Shown one piece after another: positions 1-5,835 of a DNA stretch of 6,312 bases. The DNA is from Coleofasciculus sp. S288. Its GTDB lineage: Bacteria > Cyanobacteriota > Cyanobacteriia > Cyanobacteriales > Coleofasciculaceae. Location of the stretch: positions 1-6,312 of the forward strand of contig JAIUYC010000251.1 of the NCBI GenBank assembly GCA_020216575.1, read 5' to 3'. Below the pieces are notes generated by a model. That model was not told where the DNA came from, did no database searches, and was given only the letters and a program-made list of their open reading frames with translations. The position numbers were made by a program, and so were the translations under genes. How positions within the stretch are numbered: the stretch's first letter is position 1; each line of letters opens with the position of its first letter.

Positions 1-142
1 CTAACTCTTCAAGCTCCCCATTAACTAAATCATCATCCACCGGGATTTCCACATCTTCGCTTGTACTGCTTAGCTCGAAGCCGAAGGCAGGCGTTTCGTG
101 GTCGAATTCTTCTGTGTCGGCATAGAAAGGAGTGGCTGGCAT
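1..142 (-). CDS. sigC: RNA polymerase group 2 sigma factor, SigC-like, N-terminal fragment
   Basis: This is the first 47 codons of a minus-strand gene that starts with ATG at 142-140 and runs off the window edge. The protein begins MPATPFYADTEEFDH and continues as an acidic, Asp/Glu-rich stretch ending VNGELEEL. From memory, cyanobacterial SigC group 2 sigma factors open with MPATSFYAD followed by a short acidic segment before region 1.2, and this start matches that pattern. No conserved sigma region (1.2, 2 or 4) falls inside the window, so the call rests on the N-terminal signature alone. Upstream of the ATG there is only a weak purine stretch, AAGAGA. A 6-bp hairpin at 171-188 lies in the presumed 5' leader. 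Group 2 sigmas direct non-essential, condition-dependent transcription. A different RpoD-family paralogue is the main alternative. Confidence 0.55.
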   Translation of the reverse strand, partial: MPATPFYADTEEFDHETPAFGFELSSTSEDVEIPVDDDLVNGELEEL

Positions 143-568
143 AATAATCTCTTAATTACGACCGATGACTGCACTTAATAAAAAGTGCGTCTCAACTTAC
201 TACTAGAGTTCCCACCCTTGATGACCGGAGAACAGCGCTTATATTTTTTTACGGTTAGGGGTTACCCATTCAACTGGTAGTTCCTGCCCGTAGCTGCTGC
301 TAGCGTGTTGGTTCAGTCTCAACCGCGACATCAATTCGGCATTCCCTGAAAATCTGTCTTAGGGAGGATGACTAAACTTCTCCTATAGCAGCTAGTATAA
401 GCCGATCACTCTTTTGGGCTAGTGACCTTGGTCAAAGGCTATGTTAATCTTCATCACCCGTGAGGTTGATTCCTGAAGAATTGCCTAAATTGAAGAGAAA
501 AACTTTGAAAACACTCCCTAAAACCCCCACTGAGAGTTCAAGAGGGAGGAGTAGTGCGCCACGACGTA
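143..568. other. Intergenic region between gpsA and the sigma-factor gene
   Basis: I find no convincing gene in these 426 bases. They separate the gpsA stop from the sigma-factor start and probably hold that gene's promoter and long leader. Visible structure is limited. There is a perfect 6-bp inverted repeat GCACTT/AAGTGC at 171-188 (6-base loop), about 30 bases upstream of the sigma start. There is a 5+2+5 dyad, TGACCTTGGTCA, at 423-434. Possible -10-like hexamers read on the minus strand are TATAAG (opposite 239-244) and TATACT (opposite 394-399), but neither has a good -35 at 16-18 bases, so no promoter is called. Confidence 0.6.
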
Positions 569-587
569 AGTAGAATCTTATTCTACT
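569..587 (-). terminator. 8-bp stem-loop overlapping the gpsA stop codon
   Basis: AGTAGAAT, a 3-base loop CTT, and ATTCTACT form a perfect 8-bp hairpin that contains the gpsA TAG stop (583-585). No T-run follows on either strand, so it is not a standard intrinsic terminator. It could act as a 3'-end mRNA structure or a weak transcription stop. The stem is mostly A/T. Confidence 0.3.
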
Positions 588-1494
588 CCGGCTTGGTCTC
601 GCGCAACATTAAAGCTTCAACGGCAGCTTGCGGCGTAATTTCTCTCTTGAGCAAGCGATAGACTTGGTACGTGATCGGAACTGAAAGCCCTTGTCGGTTC
701 GATCGCTCGATTAGCACCGACGTAGTGTTGACTCCTTCAGCTGTTCCCTCTAGCTGTGCCAGAATGTCTGGGAGTGCTTTACCCCGAGCCAATTGGTAAC
801 CTACTTGATAGTTGCGACTGAGATTGCTGTTGCAGGTGGCAAGCAAGTCACCCAGTCCTGACAACCCATAGAACGTTTCCGCTTTAGCGCCCCAATCAAC
901 ACCGACTCGGATAATTTCAGTCAGTCCACGAGTAAGGAGAGCTGCTTTGGCATTCGTTCCCAACTGCAAGCCGTCACAGGTACCTGACGCGATCGCCATG
1001 ACATTCTTCAGCGTACCACCTAGTTCGACGCCAAGAGGGTCGGGATTGGTGTAAACCCGGAAATTTGGGGAAGTAAACGTCTCCTGTACTATCTCAGCGG
1101 CTTTAGCGTCAGTGCTGGCAACAACCGTTGCGGCTGGGAGTCCTTGTTTAATTTCTTTAGAAAGATTAGGACCGGAGAGAACAACTACTGGATTTGAGGG
1201 AAACGCCGCTTGCCAAATTTGCGAGGGCGTTTGAGTTGTCATCAAGTCTAAGCCTTTCGTCGCAGTGATGAAAATTTTGTCAGGAGAAATTGATAATGAC
1301 TTTAACTGAGATACCACAGGGTTAACGCCTGCCATAGAGACGGCGGACAGGATAATACTCACACCCTGCAAAACATCTTCTAACCGCTCTTGGCTCCGAC
1401 GCGACCACGAACGAACGTCATGACCGTTTTGAGATGCCAACAGGCTGAGGGCTGTCCCCCAGACACCAGCTCCGATAATGGCGATTTTGGTCAT
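583..1494 (-). CDS. gpsA: Glycerol-3-phosphate dehydrogenase [NAD(P)+]
   Basis: GpsA is a cytoplasmic enzyme that reduces dihydroxyacetone phosphate to sn-glycerol-3-phosphate, the backbone for membrane glycerolipids. The 303-aa product has the dinucleotide-binding motif GAGVWGTAL at residues 8-16, ATKGL at 78-82, SGPN at 107-110, GGTLKNV at 159-165 with the catalytic Lys163, NAKAALLTRG at 181-190, GLSGLGDLLATC at 210-221, SRNYQVG at 226-232 and EGTAEGVNT at 249-257. It is shorter than the 339-aa E. coli protein mainly because the segment after residue 33 is compact, which I regard as normal for cyanobacterial GpsA. The ATG at 1494 gives the expected MTKIAIIGAG start, but there is no Shine-Dalgarno sequence; a heptamer repeat array directly abuts the start codon. 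It lies 97 bases downstream of lipA and may be co-transcribed with it. Confidence 0.97.
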   Translation of the reverse strand: MTKIAIIGAGVWGTALSLLASQNGHDVRSWSRRSQERLEDVLQGVSIILSAVSMAGVNPVVSQLKSLSISPDKIFITATKGLDLMTTQTPSQIWQAAFPSNPVVVLSGPNLSKEIKQGLPAATVVASTDAKAAEIVQETFTSPNFRVYTNPDPLGVELGGTLKNVMAIASGTCDGLQLGTNAKAALLTRGLTEIIRVGVDWGAKAETFYGLSGLGDLLATCNSNLSRNYQVGYQLARGKALPDILAQLEGTAEGVNTTSVLIERSNRQGLSVPITYQVYRLLKREITPQAAVEALMLRETKPE

Positions 1495-1549
1495 TGGTCA
1501 GTTGTCAGTTGTCAGTTGTCAGTGGTTAGTTGTTAGTTGTCAGTTGTCG
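1495..1549. repeat. Heptamer tandem repeat GTTGTCA x7 abutting gpsA
   Basis: Seven consecutive 7-base units run from 1501 to 1549: GTTGTCA three times, then GTGGTTA, GTTGTTA, GTTGTCA and GTTGTCG, with a degenerate partial unit TGGTCA at 1495-1500. On the gpsA sense strand the unit reads TGACAAC. Because 7 is not a multiple of 3, the TGA/TAA triplets fall in every reading frame, so no ribosome could read through the array into gpsA. Heptanucleotide arrays like this are widespread in filamentous cyanobacterial intergenic DNA. The array occupies the place where a ribosome binding site would be expected. Confidence 0.95.
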
Positions 1550-1555
1550 TTCTCA

Positions 1556-1587
1556 CCCCATCTCCCCCTCTCCCCATCTCCCCGTCT
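1556..1587 (-). repeat. Octamer tandem repeat CCCCNTCT x4, potential G-quadruplex on the minus strand
   Basis: Four exact-period 8-base units, CCCC followed by A, C, A or G and then TCT, fill 1556-1587. On the minus strand, which is the sense strand of lipA and gpsA, this gives four runs of 4-5 G (opposite 1580-1583, 1572-1575, 1564-1568 and 1556-1559) separated by loops of 3-4 bases. That meets the usual sequence rule for a G-quadruplex. It begins within 5 bases of the lipA stop codon. The fold itself is inferred from sequence only. Confidence 0.85.
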
Positions 1588-1591
1588 CTAT

Positions 1592-2461
1592 TTATCGGGG
1601 ATAGCGCTTGATTAACTCTCTGACTTGCTCGGCGTGATAGGAACTGCGAGTCAGGGGAGAGGAGACGACTTGCAGGAAGCCTAAGGATTCACCGTACTCT
1701 CTCCAAGCGTCAAATTGGGCAGGTGTGATGAAATTTAGGACGTTCAAGTGTTTTTGGCTGGGTTGGAGATATTGTCCGATGGTGAGGATATCGCAGTTGA
1801 CGGAGCGCAAATCTTGCATGACTTCGCGAACTTCAGGATCAGTTTCTCCCATTCCCACCATTAAGCCAGATTTGGTGTAAATCCAAGGGGCGGATTCATG
1901 GACTCGCTTGAGGAGTTCGAGCGATCGCTCATAATTTCCTTGAGGACGCACCCGCCGATAGAGTCGGGGGATGGTTTCTGTGTTGTGGTTGAGGACTTCT
2001 GGTTTGGCTTGGATGATTGTTTCTAGGGCGTCCCAGTTGCCACATAAGTCAGGAATTAGCACCTCAATTGTAGTGTGAGGGGAAATAGCGCGAATTGCTT
2101 CGATGCAGCGCACGAACTGAGAAGCTCCCCCGTCGGGTAAATCGTCCCGGTTGACGGAGGTGATCACCACATGGTTTAAGCCGAGACGCCGGACTGCTTC
2201 TGCCAAGCGTGTCGGTTCACTAGGGTCAAGGGCTTTAGGCTTTTTCTCAAAGTCTATATCACAGTAGGGACGGGCACGAGTTCAAGCGGGTCCCATAATC
2301 AAAAAGGTGGCGGTTCCAGCGTTGAAGCATTCCCCGATATTAGGGCAAGAGGCTTCCTCACAGACGGTATTGAGCGCCAAATCTCGTAAGATTTCTTTAA
2401 CGTTGCCGACGCGCTGCCACTGAGGCGCTTTGACTCGCAACCATTCTGGCTTAACTACCAC
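1592..2461 (-). pseudogene. lipA: Lipoyl synthase, full length but with in-frame TGA and Arg at two radical-SAM cysteines
   Basis: LipA is a radical-SAM enzyme that inserts two sulfurs into protein-bound octanoate to make the lipoyl group of 2-oxoacid dehydrogenases and glycine cleavage H protein. Read from a GTG at 2461-2459 ([15 protein letters not shown]), the frame would encode 289 aa, about the usual cyanobacterial length. The auxiliary-cluster cysteines CX4CX5C are present at residues 34, 39 and 45, [12 protein letters not shown] is intact, and the C-terminal RSSYHA is at 272-277. The SAM-cluster motif CTRACPYC reads stop-TRARPYC: codon 60 is TGA (2284-2282) and codon 64 is CGT Arg (2272-2270); only Cys67 survives. 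There is no frameshift. A downstream ATG at 2206 could start a 204-aa fragment, but it would lack both iron-sulfur sites. Purine-rich GAGGGAG lies 11 bases before the GTG. Cyanobacteria often carry two lipA genes, so loss of one may be tolerated; sequencing error at two nearby bases is the alternative. Confidence 0.9.
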
Positions 2462-2575
2462 TGCTGGAAAAGCTCCCTCTGAAGTTACACAGTGTTATTA
2501 ATCCTAGCAGCAAGGGGCTAGTTGCTGACATGACGTGCTAGCTTGGATTGGTTATTAGTCGTTCGCTCGTAGCTG

Positions 2576-2605
2576 TATCGGGATGTAGCGCAGTTTGGTA
2601 GCTCA
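2576..2605 (+). pseudogene. Truncated tRNA-Pro copy (5' half only)
   Basis: These 30 bases match 2975-3004, the start of the intact tRNA-Pro gene, at 28 positions, including an unbroken run of 18 (TATCGGGATGTAGCGCAG). The match covers the 5' acceptor strand and the D arm, then stops. No anticodon arm, T arm or 3' acceptor strand follows. One of the two mismatches (T at 2603) breaks a D-stem pair, so this is not a functional tRNA. The copy lies in the same orientation, 399 bases upstream of the real gene. It may be a decayed tandem duplicate or a scar of insertion at the tRNA. Confidence 0.8.
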
Positions 2606-2655
2606 TATCTTGCACCTGGCGGTTGAAACCGCTCAGCGACAGCGAGCACACACAG

Positions 2656-2687
2656 GCTGGCATTAGCAGCCCATAGCTGGCGTTAGC
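2656..2687. repeat. Short direct repeat GCTGGCRTTAGC x2
   Basis: GCTGGCATTAGC at 2656-2667 recurs as GCTGGCGTTAGC at 2676-2687, with a period of 20 bases and one transition between the copies. It lies just downstream of the small membrane-protein stop codon. No function is apparent. Confidence 0.6.
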
Positions 2688-2694
2688 GTGTTCG

Positions 2695-2853
2695 TCAGCT
2701 ACAGATCAAGCAGCCGCCGATCAAAAGGAAGGGTAAGCCGAGGAACAAACCAAGCCCCGGAATTAGAAAGGTAGGAATGCTGCCGAGTAATATAAATACC
2801 AATCCCGCAAGAACGCGCAGCGGCTTGGTTAAACACCAAATCAATTTCAGCAT
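2695..2853 (-). CDS. Small hydrophobic membrane protein, 52 aa, unknown function
   Basis: I do not recognise a named family. The product starts MLKLIWCLTKPLRVLAG and has two hydrophobic stretches, about residues 13-31 and 33-50, joined by a Pro-Gly turn (IPGLG at 31-35), suggesting a membrane hairpin. It ends with two cysteines, at 48 and 51. The positively charged N-terminal segment (Lys3, Lys10, Arg13) predicts a cytoplasmic N-terminus. I chose the ATG at 2853 rather than the in-frame ATG at 2901 because a good Shine-Dalgarno, AGAGGTGA, ends 4 bases upstream and because the extra 16 residues (cysteine-rich, hydrophilic) do not look like part of the fold. It lies between the tRNA-Pro gene and its truncated copy. 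Glycine- and leucine-rich small proteins of this type are common in cyanobacteria, which supports a real gene without telling its role. Confidence 0.65.
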   Translation of the reverse strand: MLKLIWCLTKPLRVLAGLVFILLGSIPTFLIPGLGLFLGLPFLLIGGCLICS

Positions 2854-2857
2854 GGTA

Positions 2858-2865
2858 TCACCTCT
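2858..2865 (-). promoter_or_regulatory. Ribosome binding site deciding the start of the 52-aa membrane protein
   Basis: AGAGGTGA on the minus strand ends 4 bases before the ATG at 2853. It is one of the two strongest Shine-Dalgarno matches in the window and favours this internal ATG over the one 48 bases further upstream. Confidence 0.65.
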
Positions 2866-2977
2866 AAAACATTCACAGCAGGTGTGGGAAATTACTAGCA
2901 TCTTAGAGTCCCCTTGATATCTGCCTCATCCCTCTATTTGGGTAAAATCTGCCAGTTATGCTACATTAGGGAATTAT

Positions 2978-3051
<74 letters not shown>

Positions 3052-3064
3052 TTTATAAAGAAAA

Positions 3065-3100
3065 CCCTCTGCCTAGAACTACTTCCAGTCTAGGCAAGGG
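3065..3100 (+). terminator. Strong stem-loop 13 bases after tRNA-Pro
   Basis: CCCT, a bulged C, and TGCCTAGA (3065-3077) pair with TCTAGGCA and AGGG (3089-3100), giving a 12-bp stem with one bulge and an 11-base loop. No T-run follows (ATTCATTG), so it is not a classical Rho-independent terminator. Its position suggests a 3'-end processing or termination structure for the tRNA transcript. Confidence 0.5.
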
Positions 3101-3143
3101 ATTCATTGAAGCGAGAATTCTAGGCGAGGAGAGCCATGGAGTG

Positions 3144-3305
3144 TCAATTACGACCTTGGTACTCAACTGCATCCTGAATGATGAGTTCTGTTGCTCCAGG
3201 TTTAATTGTCTCGGCGATTATCCACACCACGAGAATCATTAACAACATTTGCCAGACCTTTTGAAGAGATAATTGTTCGGTAATTTGGCTGAAAAAGTCT
3301 TTCAT
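3144..3305 (-). CDS. Putative single-span membrane protein, 53 aa, unknown function
   Basis: I do not recognise this protein. From ATG at 3305 it reads MKDFFSQITEQLSLQKVWQM, followed by a hydrophobic segment at about residues 17-31 that is rich in Leu, Ile, Val and Trp, and then a polar tail with IKPGATELI. This is the layout of a small single-pass membrane protein with an amphipathic N-terminus. The ATG at 3305 has AGGG 7 bases upstream; the frame also has an ATG at 3356, which lacks a recognisable ribosome binding site. The natural-looking composition and the membrane span argue for a gene, but the short length leaves chance as a real possibility. It faces away from the plus-strand palindrome and peptide at 3415-3665. 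Confidence 0.45.
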   Translation of the reverse strand: MKDFFSQITEQLSLQKVWQMLLMILVVWIIAETIKPGATELIIQDAVEYQGRN

Positions 3306-3414
3306 TGCTAAACCCTGATAACGTCTTGATGGGATGAGAGTGCCAAACTGGCTCATCTCGGCGGAAATAAAATTCCTCAGTAAAATTAAACAATAAAAAT
3401 TTCAAAATTATCCT

Positions 3415-3473
3415 GTAGGACAGACATCTTGCTTGTCGATGGCAGTCGATGCCAGGCGAGATGCCTGCCCTAC
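3415..3473. repeat. Long imperfect palindromic repeat (MITE- or REP-like)
   Basis: The left arm 3415-3435 begins GTAGGACAGACATCTTGC, and the right arm 3453-3473 ends GAGATGCCTGCCCTAC. The arms are inverted 21-mers agreeing at 17 positions. In plus-strand RNA, two of the four differences become G-U pairs, giving a 21-bp stem with two mismatches and a 17-base loop, itself containing TCGA...TCGA. All four differences are transitions, as expected for a decaying hairpin. From memory, GGCAGGCAAGATGCCTGCCC-type palindromes recur between genes in filamentous cyanobacteria. No open reading frame for a transposase is present. Confidence 0.75.
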
Positions 3474-3542
3474 GAAACTATTCAGGGGGATTTTTTATTT
3501 GGAGAGTCCTTCGGCATTCTCTACCTTCCCAACTCTGGGGCA

Positions 3543-3665
3543 ATGTTAGCCACTTGCTGGGACAAGTCCGTCATGTTGGGAGTTTGCAACCTGTTGGCGA
3601 TCGCAGCAGTAGTTTTTGCCACAATCTCTGGCATAACTATTTTGTGGCGATCGCAAGCTAAGTAA
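3543..3665 (+). CDS. Possible small membrane peptide, 40 aa
   Basis: The ORF starts with ATG at 3543 and ends with TAA at 3663-3665. It would encode a peptide with one hydrophobic segment from about residue 11 to 35 (VMLGVCNLLAIAAVVFATIS onward) and a basic end, WRSQAK. That shape fits a small single-span protein, and an intrinsic terminator lies 61 bases after the stop. The frame is open further upstream to 3429, but only through a TTG inside the palindromic repeat, so I reject the longer form. A second ATG at 3573 would give 30 aa. No clear ribosome binding site precedes either ATG. Two HIP1 octamers (3597, 3647) lie inside. I do not match it to any known small photosystem or cytochrome subunit. 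Confidence 0.3.
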   Translation: MLATCWDKSVMLGVCNLLAIAAVVFATISGITILWRSQAK

Positions 3666-3726
3666 TTCTAAATTCTTGCTGATGTCGTACAAGTCATAAC
3701 GGATTAAAAAGATATACATGCTCCTT

Positions 3727-3755
3727 CCCCTCAGCCTCGCGCTGGGGGGTTTTTT
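3727..3755 (+). terminator. Rho-independent terminator
   Basis: CCCCTCAGC (3727-3735), a 5-base loop CTCGC and GCTGGGGGG (3741-3749) form a 9-bp G/C-rich stem with one T-G wobble. A run of six T (3750-3755) follows directly. This is a textbook intrinsic terminator reading left to right. It implies a plus-strand transcript from upstream, either the 40-aa ORF or a non-coding RNA, because the only annotated plus-strand gene before it is the tRNA nearly 700 bases away. Confidence 0.85.
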
Positions 3756-3783
3756 AGCCAAATAGCTCATCACGAACTGCGAT

Positions 3784-3898
3784 GTATAGCAAAAGGCAGA
3801 AGGCAGAAGGCAGAGGGCAGAAGGCAAAAGGGATGCATATTGGCTGGTCAAGGTTTCAGGGTTTGGCTGTGTCCTAATCGCCTTGGCGACTGCTATAC
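3784..3898. repeat. AAGGCAG heptamer array inside an 8-bp terminal inverted repeat
   Basis: Five heptamer units occupy 3793-3827: AAGGCAG three times, then AGGGCAG and AAGGCAA, with a partial unit AAGGGA after them. The array lies inside a perfect 8-bp inverted repeat, GTATAGCA at 3784-3791 and TGCTATAC at 3891-3898. The right side also carries a 5+2+5 dyad, TCGCCTTGGCGA, at 3878-3889. The heptamer array is certain. Treating the 115 bases as one small non-autonomous element is inference, and no target-site duplication is evident. Confidence 0.6.
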
Positions 3899-3912
3899 GT
3901 AATTGGTATATA
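3883..3912 (+). promoter_or_regulatory. Candidate sigma-70-type promoter for the GH1 gene
   Basis: TTGGCG (3883-3888) is followed after 18 bases by TATATA (3907-3912). Each box matches 4 or 5 of 6 consensus positions. Transcription would start near 3919, leaving a leader of about 53 bases before the ATG at 3972. It overlaps the right end of the repeat at 3784-3898. Confidence 0.4.
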
Positions 3913-3971
3913 GAAAGCAGTCAAGAGGCTTGCTAGCATTAGGTTTCCCCGTTCTGAATTTTGAATCGCTT

Positions 3972-5438
3972 ATGAGCAGCTACCAATTCCCAGAGGACTT
4001 TTTGTGGGGAACTGCAACGTCCTCCTATCAAATTGAAGGGGCGACAACGGAAGGGGGGCGCAAACCCAGCGTGTGGGATATGTTTAGCGCCTCCCCCGGA
4101 CGAGTCCTCAACGGTGATACGGGTGCGATCGCTTGTGACCATTACCATCGTTATGAAGAAGATGTGAAACTGATGGTAGAGTTGGGCATCAAGCATTACC
4201 GCTTCAGCATTGCTTGGCCTCGCATCATTCCCGATGGTCGTGGCAGCGTTAACGAAGAAGGTGTTGATTTCTACAAGCGCTTGGTTGACTGCCTACTAAA
4301 CCACGGAATTACCCCTCATGCCACCCTGTTTCACTGGGACTCACCGCAAGCCCTGGAAGACCGATACGGTTCTTGGCAGAGTCGAGAGATAGCATTTGAC
4401 TTTGCTGACTATGTTACGGCTGTTGTCAGTCGATTGGGCGATCGCATTACTCAATGGATGACTCTCAACGAAATCCCCTGCTTTACTCACATGAGCTATG
4501 CCGTGGGACATCCTCTCAACCTTAAAAATATCCTGGGTCGAGGCATCCAGAGAACAATGGGTCAGTACTGGCATATTCCTCCAAGAGTGAGACGCCTTTA
4601 CCAAGAACCCGTTCATGCTCCAGGAACGCTGGTTCGCTCACTCAAACAAGTATGGCAAACATCTCACCACGCCCTACTCGCTCATGGTTTGGGTTGTCAG
4701 GCAATCCGTGCCGCTTCACGAGTTCCCTGTTCGGTGTCACTGGTTGATAACTTTGCTGTTACCGTTCCGATTAACGAGTCTCCCCTCCACGTAGAAGCAG
4801 CAAAAAAGGCGTTCCATACCTGTGGACAGAATGGTGGCATTATTTTTCCTGCCCTCACCGGGGCTTATAGTCCATTTCTACTCGAACAGTTGGGAGGAGA
4901 TGCACCGGATATCAAAGAAGGTGACTTGCAGATCATTCATCAACCTTTAGACTCGCTCGGTTTTAACGTCTACACTGGCGCTTATGTGCGGGCTGTAGAT
5001 AATGAACCGGGTTACGAGATTCTGAAGCTTCCCAAGGGCTACCCACGAATGAACGTACTCTGGCTAAATATCATCCCTGAGTGCCTGTATTGGGGCATTC
5101 GTCACGTTAGTGAGACATTGGGGCGTCCGGATTTGCCCATTTTCATCACTGAAAATGGCTGTGCTGCACGGGATGACCTCAATGCTATGGGTGAGGTGAT
5201 TGATACTGACCGAATTATGTACCTGCGGCAGCATTTAAAGGCAGCGCATCGAGCCATCAGTGAGGGGCATCTGTTGAAGGGTTACTTCCTTTGGAGCATG
5301 CTGGATAATTTTGAGTGGTCTTATGGGTATCGTCAGCGCTTCGGCATCATTTATGTGGATTATCCCACGCAGAGACGGATTCCTAAGGCAAGTTTTGATT
5401 GGTATCGGGAGTGCATTCGCAGTAATCGAGTGGTCTGA
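3972..5438 (+). CDS. Glycoside hydrolase family 1, beta-glucosidase-like
   Basis: The 488-aa protein is a retaining beta-glycosidase of family GH1, a single (beta/alpha)8 barrel that hydrolyses the terminal non-reducing sugar of beta-glucosides or beta-galactosides. It opens with FPEDFLWGTATSSYQIEG (6-23) including sugar-binding Gln20, then LFHWD at 119-123, TLNEIP at 164-169 with acid/base Glu167, NVYTG at 332-336, ITENG at 392-396 with nucleophile Glu394, and LWSMLDNFEW at 440-449 with glycone-binding Trp441 and Glu448. All catalytic residues are present. Two things are unusual: Pro after the acid/base Glu is replaced by Ile (NEI instead of NEP), and the stretch between Glu167 and HAPG (215-218) is 47 residues, about 34 longer than in typical bacterial GH1 enzymes. 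No signal peptide is seen, so it is probably cytoplasmic. ATG 3972 is chosen because the family motif begins there, although it lacks a clear ribosome binding site. It appears monocistronic. Confidence 0.93.
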   Translation: MSSYQFPEDFLWGTATSSYQIEGATTEGGRKPSVWDMFSASPGRVLNGDTGAIACDHYHRYEEDVKLMVELGIKHYRFSIAWPRIIPDGRGSVNEEGVDFYKRLVDCLLNHGITPHATLFHWDSPQALEDRYGSWQSREIAFDFADYVTAVVSRLGDRITQWMTLNEIPCFTHMSYAVGHPLNLKNILGRGIQRTMGQYWHIPPRVRRLYQEPVHAPGTLVRSLKQVWQTSHHALLAHGLGCQAIRAASRVPCSVSLVDNFAVTVPINESPLHVEAAKKAFHTCGQNGGIIFPALTGAYSPFLLEQLGGDAPDIKEGDLQIIHQPLDSLGFNVYTGAYVRAVDNEPGYEILKLPKGYPRMNVLWLNIIPECLYWGIRHVSETLGRPDLPIFITENGCAARDDLNAMGEVIDTDRIMYLRQHLKAAHRAISEGHLLKGYFLWSMLDNFEWSYGYRQRFGIIYVDYPTQRRIPKASFDWYRECIRSNRVV

Positions 5439-5462
5439 TTGTTATCTGGTTACTAGTGACAC

Positions 5463-5529
5463 AGCGGAAAGCTCCGCTCTTTTAAGGCGGAGATGAACGC
5501 AAGATGCGCTTTTAAGTGCCGTTTTTTTT
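5463..5529 (+). terminator. Terminator region after the GH1 gene, with competing hairpins and a T8 tract
   Basis: Twenty-four bases after the stop, AGCGGA/TCCGCT (5463-5478, loop AAGC) forms a 6-bp hairpin. It overlaps a second one, CTCCGC/GCGGAG (5472-5492, 9-base loop), so only one can form at a time. A third stem, GCGCT/AGTGC (5506-5519, loop TTTA, one wobble), lies 2 bases before eight T at 5522-5529. The last stem plus T8 is the likely intrinsic terminator. Confidence 0.65.
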
Positions 5530-5835
5530 CTGGTATTAGTTGCTTTATTCCTAGGGAATTAGTTCAGGAATGATAAAAATTGACGCACAACTAACTAAAT
5601 ATGCACATTAGAGGGGTATCAGATTATAACTGGTAATGGGTATTGAGTATTGTCACTTATTCCTCCGATTAAATTATGAGAGAGTTCCTGAAAGGAATTA
5701 GCCTGAAATATAAGATTTATTGCAACAGAACGTCTGGAATGCCTAAGACAAGTTAAAGATAGCAGTCAGGATTTGGAAGGCAACATAGCATGGCAAATTA
5801 GAGGGTAATTCACTTCTCTTGCCGAGCGGCTGGCT

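Noticed and set aside
460..573. A 37-codon plus-strand ORF with GTG start and a basic Lys/Arg/Pro-rich product
   Set aside because: It has no ribosome binding site, a low-complexity composition and no promoter, and it ends inside the gpsA 3' hairpin. Probably chance.
1495..1587. The repeats between lipA and gpsA as a CRISPR array
   Set aside because: The units are 7 and 8 bases with no spacers; they are simple tandem repeats.
2282..2284. The lipA TGA as a selenocysteine codon replacing the first radical-SAM cysteine
   Set aside because: The second motif cysteine is also lost (Arg), no convincing hairpin follows the TGA in the mRNA, and cyanobacteria are not known to me as selenoprotein users with this enzyme.
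3429..3542. A longer 78-aa version of the 3543-3665 peptide starting at TTG 3429
   Set aside because: The extension is read through the arm of a palindromic repeat and has no start signal.
3903..3971. A 23-residue N-terminal extension of the GH1 protein from TTG at 3903
   Set aside because: There is no ribosome binding site, family members begin near FPEDFLWG, and the candidate promoter would place the start site after this TTG.
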